Below are positions 34,452 through 41,144 of a stretch of 64,000 nt of DNA, piece after piece. Every line of letters starts with the position of its first letter. The stretch's first letter is position 1. Both the position numbers and the translations under genes were made by a program. Under the pieces are notes generated by a model, which had not been told where the DNA came from, did no database searches, and saw only the letters and a list, made by a program, of their open reading frames with translations. The stretch comes from Streptomyces glaucescens (GTDB lineage: Bacteria > Actinomycetota > Actinomycetes > Streptomycetales > Streptomycetaceae), in contig NZ_CP009438.1 in NCBI RefSeq assembly GCF_000761215.1, forward strand, positions 7,048,501 through 7,112,500, read 5' to 3'.

Positions 34452-35552
34452 ATGCCAGGAGAGCGGCCCCGCCCGTCGGCGTCCCCGACGATCTCCGAGG
34501 TGGCCGCGGAGGCCGGGGTGGGCCGCGCGACCGCCGCCCGCACGCTCGGCGGATACGGCTACGTCAGCCCGGAGCTGAAAGAGCGGGTGCTCGCCGCGGC
34601 CGAGAAGCTCGGCTACCGCGCGAACGCGCTGGCCCGCAGCATGTCGACCGGGGTGACCCACACCCTCGGGGTCATCGTCGCGGACATCGGCAACCCGTTC
34701 TTCGCGGGCGTCGTGCGCGGGATCTGCGACACCTCCCGCGCCCGCGGATTCGACACCCTGGTCGTCAGTACGTACGAGCGGCTCGACGAGGAGGTGGCGG
34801 CCGCCAACGTCCTCATCGACAAGCGCGTCGACGGCATCATCGTCGCGTCGGCGGCGGTCGACCGTTCCTCGGTGGGCCACATCCGCACGGCCCTCGACCG
34901 CGGCATCCCGGTGGTCCTGGTCGACCGAGCGGTGCCCTCGCTCGATCTGGACGCCGTCGTCATCGACAACCGGGACGCGGCCCGCGAGGCGGTGGAGAAG
35001 CTCATCGCGGCCGGTCACCGGCGTATCGGCTTCGTCTGGGGGCCGCCGGTCGACAAGGCCCCGGCGACCCGCCGGGAACTGATCGCCGCCGCGTCCCGCA
35101 ATCTGTGGACCGACGGGGAGCGGCTGCGCGGATACCTCGACGCGCTCGACGACGCGGGCATCCCCTTCGACCCCGAACTGGTGATGGTCGGGCCGAAGGT
35201 GGAGGAGCGGGCGGCCCGGGAGGTCGCCCGGATGCTCGGTCTCCCCGACCGCGTCACTGCGCTGTTCTGCACCGAGACCGACGGTGTCACCGGCGCGCTG
35301 CGCGCCATCCGCGCCCGGGAGTTGTCGTGCCCCGGCGATGTGTCCCTGATCGGGTTCGACGACAGCGCCTGGGCGGCGGTCATGGTGCCACCGCTGACCA
35401 TGATCGAGCAGCCGGTGCAGCAGCTCGGGTCGACGGCCGCCGAAGTGCTGCTCGACGTCCTCGCGGGAGCCGAGCCCCGCCGCGCGATGCACACCCTGCG
35501 CACCCGCCTCGTGGACCGTTCGTCGGTGGCGCCGCCGCCCGCCCCGGCCTGA
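34452..35552 (+). CDS. LacI-family transcriptional regulator
   Basis: 366 residues. The N-terminal HTH is TISEVAAEAGVGRATAARTLGGYGYVSPELKERVLAAAEKLGYRAN with the hinge ALARSMSTG, then a type I binding-protein sugar-sensing domain (LGVIVADIGNPFFAGVVRGI, DVSLIGFDDSAWAAVMVPPLT). It starts 42 bp after the kinase stop. It is the natural repressor for the paired TGATACCGGTATCA operators in the divergent promoter. The inducer is probably the transported sugar or its phosphate. Confidence 0.92.
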   Translation: MPGERPRPSASPTISEVAAEAGVGRATAARTLGGYGYVSPELKERVLAAAEKLGYRANALARSMSTGVTHTLGVIVADIGNPFFAGVVRGICDTSRARGFDTLVVSTYERLDEEVAAANVLIDKRVDGIIVASAAVDRSSVGHIRTALDRGIPVVLVDRAVPSLDLDAVVIDNRDAAREAVEKLIAAGHRRIGFVWGPPVDKAPATRRELIAAASRNLWTDGERLRGYLDALDDAGIPFDPELVMVGPKVEERAAREVARMLGLPDRVTALFCTETDGVTGALRAIRARELSCPGDVSLIGFDDSAWAAVMVPPLTMIEQPVQQLGSTAAEVLLDVLAGAEPRRAMHTLRTRLVDRSSVAPPPAPA

Positions 35553-35587
35553 GAGGGGGCTGCGCCGGCCGTGCCGCCGGGCCCTGG

Positions 35588-35613
35588 CCGGCCCGCACGA
35601 GCCGGCGGGCCGG
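35588..35613. terminator. Hairpin between convergent LacI and DUF3224 genes
   Basis: A 9-bp stem (35588-35596 with 35605-35613) with an 8-base loop, in a GC-rich spacer that could end transcription from both sides. Confidence 0.45.
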
Positions 35614-35665
35614 GGGCCGTACCCGCCGTCGGGCAGGTACGGCCGCCACTCGCGCGCCGCGCCGG

Positions 35666-36082
35666 TCAGCGCGCCGCTTCCAGCTCGTACTCGAACCAGA
35701 CGCGGTGCGTACCGTCGGCGTCGACGGCGATACCACCCGTCCCGGAGATCCCGGCCAGCTCCCCCGTGCCGCTCGAGGGCACGACGGTGAAGAACGCCGC
35801 TGTCCGGTCGCTGCCCGACGTCGTCGCCGAGTGGACGAAGTTGAAGGCGCCGGCCCGGCCGCGCAGCGTGCCTTCGAACGACTCCATCGCCACGTAGGTG
35901 CCGGCGCCGGCCGACTCGTCGTACGCCGCGGTGAACACGGTCGCCGAGCGGCCCGCGACCTCGCCCTCGAAGTGCTTCTCCATCGTCGCGACACTCACCG
36001 GGAGCCCGGTGGGCACGACCGGGTCCGGTTCCAGGCCGGTGGGGACGAACGCTTTGACGACGAAGGTTCCTGTAGCTCTCAT
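35666..36082 (-). CDS. DUF3224 domain-containing protein
   Basis: 138 residues from ATG 36082. The single beta-barrel domain matches DUF3224: MRATGTFVVKAF at the start, MEKHFEGEVAGRSATVFTAAYDE, SFEGTLRGRAGAFNFVHSAT and GELAGISGTGGIAVD. The fold resembles allene oxide cyclase or dirigent barrels; no enzymatic role is established. No signal peptide is seen. The gene is monocistronic. Confidence 0.85.
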   Translation of the reverse strand: MRATGTFVVKAFVPTGLEPDPVVPTGLPVSVATMEKHFEGEVAGRSATVFTAAYDESAGAGTYVAMESFEGTLRGRAGAFNFVHSATTSGSDRTAAFFTVVPSSGTGELAGISGTGGIAVDADGTHRVWFEYELEAAR

Positions 36083-36261
36083 GGAGGGACCGTACCGGGG
36101 AGGTCTGACACTCCCCTCCCGCCCTTGGCGGCCGTCACCGAGCGGAGCGTCGTACCGCTGGTCGGCGGCTCGCTCGGCCCGGGTGGTCCGCGGTGCGGCG
36201 GGCCGCCCCGTCCGCCGGTCCGGGCGGGGCGGTGACGGCCGGGGGAGGAGGGCCGGCCGGG

Positions 36262-37581
36262 TCAGGACCCGATGGTGCCGGCCGCCTCGTTCCACCTCTG
36301 GTCGAGGTCCGCGAGGAAGTCCTCGAGGCTGCCGTCCTGGGCACCGCGCGCGATGTCCACGAGCTTCTGCCGGTAGTCCGGCTTGTTCAGGCCGATCTCG
36401 GCGGCGTTGTCGATGTCGTTCACCGCGCCGGTCCTGGCCTCGGAGCGCTCCAGGAAGGTGACATCGTTGTCGACGAAGTCGTCGAGCGTGTCGGGCATCG
36501 GAGCGGACCGCAGGGCGGGCACCGCGCCTTCCTTCGCCGGGAAACCGGACTTCTCGGTGAACCAGTCGACCCAGGCCCGTGCGGCGGTCTTGTGGCCGGA
36601 GTGGACGCTGACCGCCTGCTGGTAGTCGGAGGCGAGGACGGCGCAGTACTTGCCGCCCTTGCGCACCGGGAACGGCATGAAGCCGATGTCGTCGGGGTCG
36701 GTGCCGGCCTTCTCGGCCGCGGCCCGCATCTGGGTGATGGCCCAGGAGCCGAGCTGCATGGTGGCGACCTCGCCCCGGGCGATCATGCCCTTGGACGCCT
36801 CCCAGTTCGTGGTGCTGGGGTCCTTCTCGGACAGCCCGCCCGCCACGATGCCGTACAGCAGCGAGTCGACGGTGTGCAGGTCGCCGCCCCGCTTCCAGGG
36901 GGACACGGGACCGGCGAGCTTGTCGTTGGCCTCGGCGTCGCAGGTGACCGAGCCGATGTTGTTGCTCCACGAGGTGAGCGGCCAGCCGTCCTTGAAGTTG
37001 GTGTAGTACGGCAGCGCGTCCGTCCTGGCCTCGATCGCCTTCAGGTCGTCCAGGAACTCCCGCGGCGTGGTCGGCCAGTCGGTGATGCCGGCCTTCCTCC
37101 ACACGGCCTTGTTGTACAGGAAGCCGTTGGCGGTCCCGAAGGTGCTGATGCCGTAGACCTTGCCGCCGACCTCGGCCTTGTCGCTGAAGCGGTACTTGTC
37201 GCCCAGTTCCGCGGCGCTGCCCAGCGGGGCGAAGAACTTCGGATAGTCGTTCTTGGCGACCGCGGCCGGGATCATCAGGACGTCACCGTAGTCGTCGGTG
37301 TTCATCCGGATCTTGACCTCACCCTCGTAGTCGGTGAGCCCCTCGAACTCCACCTTCACCTCGGGGTAGATCTTGTTGAACTCGGCGGCGTACTTCTTCA
37401 TCGTCCCGTTCTGCACGAGGTCCGTGCGGTGGGTCAGCACCGTGATGGTGCCCGAGGCGTCGGCGGGGTCGGCGGGTGCCGTGGCGGCCTCACCGGACAC
37501 CGCGCCCTGGCCGCTGCATCCCGCGACAGTCATGATCGCGGCGGCCAGAAGCGTCCCCGTGAGCGATCTCTTCTTCCCCAT
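36262..37581 (-). CDS. Orphan carbohydrate-binding lipoprotein (SBP_bac_1)
   Basis: 439 residues with the lipobox TVAGC (Cys22) after MGKKRSLTGTLLAAAIM. SBP_bac_1 features: GTITVLTHRTDLVQNGTMKKYAAEFNKIYPEVKVEFEG, YGISTFGTANGFLYNK and ARAWVDWFTEKSGF. No permease or ATPase gene lies next to it, so it may feed the importer at 28.7-31.8 kb as an alternative receptor or use permeases elsewhere. Two ACCGGT-centred imperfect palindromes sit upstream. The manA gene lies upstream on the same strand but separated by 204 bp. Confidence 0.88.
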   Translation of the reverse strand: MGKKRSLTGTLLAAAIMTVAGCSGQGAVSGEAATAPADPADASGTITVLTHRTDLVQNGTMKKYAAEFNKIYPEVKVEFEGLTDYEGEVKIRMNTDDYGDVLMIPAAVAKNDYPKFFAPLGSAAELGDKYRFSDKAEVGGKVYGISTFGTANGFLYNKAVWRKAGITDWPTTPREFLDDLKAIEARTDALPYYTNFKDGWPLTSWSNNIGSVTCDAEANDKLAGPVSPWKRGGDLHTVDSLLYGIVAGGLSEKDPSTTNWEASKGMIARGEVATMQLGSWAITQMRAAAEKAGTDPDDIGFMPFPVRKGGKYCAVLASDYQQAVSVHSGHKTAARAWVDWFTEKSGFPAKEGAVPALRSAPMPDTLDDFVDNDVTFLERSEARTGAVNDIDNAAEIGLNKPDYRQKLVDIARGAQDGSLEDFLADLDQRWNEAAGTIGS

Positions 37582-37649
37582 GTGCCCAGCTCCTTCAGGA
37601 TCGCGGCTCAGCTCTGCGGGTGGGATGTCGGCACTATGTCAGTCGGCGG

Positions 37650-37661
37650 TTAACCGGTAAA
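37650..37661. promoter_or_regulatory. ACCGGT-centred imperfect palindrome (proximal)
   Basis: TTAACCGGTAAA has one mismatched pair about the CCGG centre. It overlaps the perfect 10-bp palindrome CGGTTAACCG (37647-37656), 69 bases upstream of the orphan binding-protein start. The ACCGGT core is shared with the operators near 32 kb, so a LacI-family protein is a candidate binder. Confidence 0.45.
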
Positions 37662-37759
37662 GCGAAGATTTCGATCGCGATGCCCAATCGTTACCGGGCT
37701 GCGCGAACGCATGCTGTCAGATGCGGAGATCACGTACCGACCGGGTTCCGGTCGGGCGC

Positions 37760-37771
37760 TAGACCGGTTTA
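37760..37771. promoter_or_regulatory. ACCGGT-centred imperfect palindrome (distal)
   Basis: TAGACCGGTTTA, one mismatched pair, lies between the orphan binding-protein gene and the manA stop. With the copy at 37650 it forms a pair 110 bp apart, similar in plan to the paired operators near 32 kb. Confidence 0.4.
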
Positions 37772-37785
37772 TGGAGGAGGGCTCG

Positions 37786-38997
37786 TCAGCAGGCCGGGTC
37801 GACCAGTGCTGTCCGTCCGCCGGCCGTTGCCCGGAACAGCGTTCCGGCCCCGGAGACGGCGACCTCCTCCCCGGCCCGCACGTAGGCGGACCCGCCCGCC
37901 GTGAGCAGGACCTCGTCCCCGGCGGCGGTGAGGCGTACCGCGCCCTCGGTGCACACCAGGATCTGCGGCCCGGATCCGCTCAGGGCGCGGGCGCCGTCCC
38001 CTGCCTCCCGGACGAGACGCGACAGCCGGAAGTCGTCGACGGGCGCCGGGTACACCTCCTCGCCGTCCCCCGTGCGCACCGGGCGCACCACGGGCGACCG
38101 GAGGGCGGCGAAGCGGACCACGCGCAGCAGCTCGGGGACGTCCACGTGCTTGCCCGTCAGGCCGCAGCGCAGCACGTTGTCCGACGCCGCCATGATCTCC
38201 ACGCCCAGTCCCCGCAGATAGGCGTGGGGCACGCCGGCCCCGAGGAACAGGGCTTCGCCGGGTGCCAGCCGGACGTGGCGGACCAGCAGGGCGGCCGCCG
38301 CGCCGGGATCACCCGGGTACGCCTGGCAGATCCCGGCGTGGACGGCGAACAGCTCCCGCAGCGGGCCGCTCCGCCGGGCGGCGGACGACAACGCGTGGCC
38401 GAGCTCGGCCAGCCGGCGCGGCGACAGGGCCAGGAACGCGGAGAACACCTCGCGCAGGGCCTGCTCCTGCGGTGCCGAGCGGAGCGTTCCGGCGTACGGG
38501 GCCAGCCAGTCCAGGTCCAGGGCGGCCAGCAGTCCGGCGCTCTCGTGCGGGGCCCGGAACCCGCAGAGCCCTTCGAACGGAGTGAGGGCGACGATCATCT
38601 CCGGCTTGTGCTGCCGGTCGCGGTACGTGCGGTGCGGGGCGTCCAGGGGGATGCCCCGGGCGTCCTCCCGCGCGTATCCGGCGGCTGCCTGGTCCGCGTC
38701 GGGGTGCACCTGGAGGGACAGCGGGGCGTCGGCGGCCAGCAGCTTGACGAGGAAGGGCAGTCGCGGGCCGAAGCGGTGCACGACCGCGTCACCCAGCTCG
38801 CCCCGGGGGTCCTCCCCGATGATCCGGTCCAGCCCTCGCAGGCGTCCGTCGCGCCGCACCCGGGAGGGTGCGCCGGGGTGCGCGCCCATCCACAGCTCCG
38901 CCTGCGGCGAGCCGTCCGGTTCGGTGCCCATCAGTGCGGGAAGCGCGGTGACCGAGCCCCAGGGGTAGGGGCGGACGGTGTTGACGAGGTGGTCCAT
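37786..38997 (-). CDS. manA: Mannose-6-phosphate isomerase, class I
   Basis: 403 residues from ATG 38997 with AAAGGAAG upstream. The cupin-type metal site is visible: SLQVHPDADQA (Gln, His), HKPEMIVAL (Glu) and GAGVPHAYLRG (His). AASDNVLRCGLTGKH is the type I PMI signature near the substrate Arg. It interconverts mannose-6-phosphate and fructose-6-phosphate. Streptomycetes usually have one manA near the mannosyl-nucleotide genes, so this may be a second copy tied to sugar uptake. A LacI-type palindrome lies about 175 bp upstream. Confidence 0.92.
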   Translation of the reverse strand: MDHLVNTVRPYPWGSVTALPALMGTEPDGSPQAELWMGAHPGAPSRVRRDGRLRGLDRIIGEDPRGELGDAVVHRFGPRLPFLVKLLAADAPLSLQVHPDADQAAAGYAREDARGIPLDAPHRTYRDRQHKPEMIVALTPFEGLCGFRAPHESAGLLAALDLDWLAPYAGTLRSAPQEQALREVFSAFLALSPRRLAELGHALSSAARRSGPLRELFAVHAGICQAYPGDPGAAAALLVRHVRLAPGEALFLGAGVPHAYLRGLGVEIMAASDNVLRCGLTGKHVDVPELLRVVRFAALRSPVVRPVRTGDGEEVYPAPVDDFRLSRLVREAGDGARALSGSGPQILVCTEGAVRLTAAGDEVLLTAGGSAYVRAGEEVAVSGAGTLFRATAGGRTALVDPAC

Positions 38998-39035
38998 GGA
39001 CGGGTCTTCCTTTCGGACGGTCGCCTGACGCCGTG

Positions 39036-39067
39036 CCGGGCGGCCGGCTGCGGAGCCGGCCGCCCGG
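39036..39067. other. Perfect 13-bp hairpin in the manA leader region
   Basis: CCGGGCGGCCGGC (39036-39048) and GCCGGCCGCCCGG (39055-39067) with a TGCGGA loop. It lies 39 bases upstream of manA and would be in its 5' leader if transcription starts near 39180. It may be an attenuator. Confidence 0.45.
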
Positions 39068-39172
39068 CGGCTCGACGCGAGTCGGTGCGGGAGCGGCAGG
39101 CGGGAAGGCCTGCGCACGGTGGGCTGACGGCCGCCGTGCCGCCCCCCCGGGGACCGAACTCTGCCCAGTCTT

Positions 39173-39184
39173 GACAACGTTGTC
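39173..39184. promoter_or_regulatory. LacI-type operator GACAACGTTGTC
   Basis: A perfect 12-bp palindrome, TTGACAACGTTGTCCAA in context, of the form bound by LacI/GalR regulators of sugar genes. It overlaps a TTGACA -35-like hexamer on the plus strand and lies between manA (leftward) and the antiporter gene (rightward). Its sequence differs from the ACCGGT sites, so another regulator probably binds. The rest of 38998-39366 holds no gene. Confidence 0.55.
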
Positions 39185-39366
39185 CAATTCGGCGGCCGGG
39201 TTTAGTCATCGTTCAGCAAAGTCGACGAACTGGGGCCCGCGAACACGCGACGAGACCGTGCGACCGGTTCAGTGGCGTGCCGGAAGATGCACCCTTTCGA
39301 GTGACTGGCGGGTCCTGAGGGGTACGCGGAGTCGACCGGGAGGGCCCGGCGGGCCCGGCAGGCGGA

Positions 39367-40656
39367 GTGAAGGGAGCGACCGGCGCGGTGACGATCGGCG
39401 ACGCCGTGTTCATGTGGCTGGGGGCGGGTGCGCTGCTCGCGGCGGTGCTGCCACGAGTGGTGGCGGGCCGGGCGCTGTCCATGCCCCTGGTCTTCCTGGT
39501 GGGCGGCATCGCCGTGTACCTGCTGCCGTTGCCGCTGCCGGAGATCGATCCGGTGGACGACCGGCTGGTGACGGAGCACATCACCGAGATCTGCGTGATC
39601 ATCGCCCTGATGGGAGCCGGGCTGGCACTCAACCGGCCCGTCGGACGCCGCCGGTGGGGCACCACGTGGCGGCTGCTGGGCGTCACCATGCCGCTGACCG
39701 TGGCGGGCACCGCCCTCACGGCGTGGTGGCTGCTGGACTGGCCGCCCGCCGCCGCGCTGCTGCTGGCCGCCGTCCTCGCGCCGACCGACCCGGTGCTCGC
39801 CTCCGAGGTGCGGGTGGGGGAGCCGACCGAGGACGAGCACGACGAGGACGAGGTGCGGTTCGCCCTCACCAGCGAGGCGGGCCTGAACGACGGTCTGGCC
39901 TTCCCGCTGACGTACGCTGCGGTCGCGCTGGCGGCTGCCGCGGGCGGCGGCTGGTCCTCGGACTGGCTCGGCGGGTGGGCGCTGGAGGACGTGGCGGTCA
40001 AGTGCGCGATCGGCGTGCTCAGCGGATGGCTCGTCGGCCGGCTGCTGGGCTGGCTCTTCTTCCGGGCCCGTTCCCCGGTCCTTCGGCTGTCGGAGCACCG
40101 GGAGGGCTTCGTGGCGCTGGGCGCGACGTTCCTGGCGTACGGGGTGACCGAGATGCTCCACGGCTACGGCTTCCTCGCCGTGTTCGTCACCGCGTGCGCG
40201 ATCCGGGCGGCGGAGCGCGCCCACGGCTTCCACAACGTCCTGCACGACTTCGTGGAACAGGTGGAGCGTCTGTTCACCGCCGTACTGCTGTTCCTGCTCG
40301 GCGCGTTCATCGCGCTGGGCGCACTCGCCCCGCTGACGTGGCAGGGCGCCGTCACCGGGCTGGTGCTGCTCTGCCTGATCCGGCCGCTGTCCGGCTGGGC
40401 CGGTCTGCTCGGCAGGCGCATGCGGCGCAGGGAACGCTGGGTGATCGCGGCCTACGGCATCCGTGGCATCGGCTCGCTCTACTACCTCGCCTACGCCCTC
40501 GGGCAGCAATCCTTCCCCGTGCCGGCGCGGGAGCTGTGGGCGGTCGTGACGTTCACCGTGCTCGCCTCCGTCGTCCTGCACGGGGTCACGGCCGGACCCG
40601 TCGTGACCCGTCTCGACCGATGGCGCGGAACGACGCCGCCGCACGAGCGGGACTGA
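39367..40656 (+). CDS. Monovalent cation:proton antiporter (CPA1/NhaP type)
   Basis: 429 residues, about 12 membrane segments. The transport core shows APTDPVLASEV (the TDP motif of the unwound helix) and SEAGLNDGLAFP (the ND motif), plus IRGIGSLYYLAYAL in the C-terminal half. These are the marks of the CPA1 Na+(K+)/H+ exchangers. There is no long cytoplasmic tail. It serves pH and Na+ homeostasis. The start is GTG 39367 after GGAGTGAAGGG. Confidence 0.9.
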   Translation: MKGATGAVTIGDAVFMWLGAGALLAAVLPRVVAGRALSMPLVFLVGGIAVYLLPLPLPEIDPVDDRLVTEHITEICVIIALMGAGLALNRPVGRRRWGTTWRLLGVTMPLTVAGTALTAWWLLDWPPAAALLLAAVLAPTDPVLASEVRVGEPTEDEHDEDEVRFALTSEAGLNDGLAFPLTYAAVALAAAAGGGWSSDWLGGWALEDVAVKCAIGVLSGWLVGRLLGWLFFRARSPVLRLSEHREGFVALGATFLAYGVTEMLHGYGFLAVFVTACAIRAAERAHGFHNVLHDFVEQVERLFTAVLLFLLGAFIALGALAPLTWQGAVTGLVLLCLIRPLSGWAGLLGRRMRRRERWVIAAYGIRGIGSLYYLAYALGQQSFPVPARELWAVVTFTVLASVVLHGVTAGPVVTRLDRWRGTTPPHERD

Positions 40657-40862
40657 CGCCGGTCCCGCGCCGGGGGTCCCGCCCGGCGGGCGGCGCCGCA
40701 CCCCCGGGCCGGCCACGCCCGACGCCCGGCGCGCCTGGATGTACGAGTGTGCGCCCGGCCGACATGCGCGCTCTGTCCCCTGTGGTCACGATGTACGTGC
40801 CGGAGCCTGTCCGGCGCCACGGATTCCACCAGGGAAGCCATCAGCACAGCAAGGAGACCGCC

Positions 40863-41057
40863 ATGGCGAGCATCAGTCCGATCGACCTGCAGAAGGCCCT
40901 CAAGGGCGCCGACTATCCCGCCAGCCGGGACGACCTGGTCTCGCTGGCCAAGGACAACGGTGCGGACGACGTCCTCGTCGAGAAGCTCGCCAACGCGCCC
41001 ACGGAGGAGTTCGGCGGCCCCGACGACGTCCAGAAGGTCGTCTTCCAGAACGAGTAG
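40863..41057 (+). CDS. DUF2795 small protein (64 aa)
   Basis: 64 residues from ATG 40863 with AAGGAGA upstream. MASISPIDLQKALKGADYPASRDDLVSLAKDNGADDVLVEKLANAP fits the DUF2795 helical domain, which resembles a small nucleic-acid- or protein-binding unit and is often stress-associated in actinobacteria. It is followed by a PTEEFGGPDDVQKVVF tail. The function is unknown. It is monocistronic. Confidence 0.85.
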   Translation: MASISPIDLQKALKGADYPASRDDLVSLAKDNGADDVLVEKLANAPTEEFGGPDDVQKVVFQNE

Positions 41058-41144
41058 CGCCGCGCGGGGCCGGGCCCCGAGGGCGGGGTCCCGACGCACT
41101 CCAACGGTCCGGTCGTCGCCGCGGCCGGCGGCCGGCTGGGCGGG

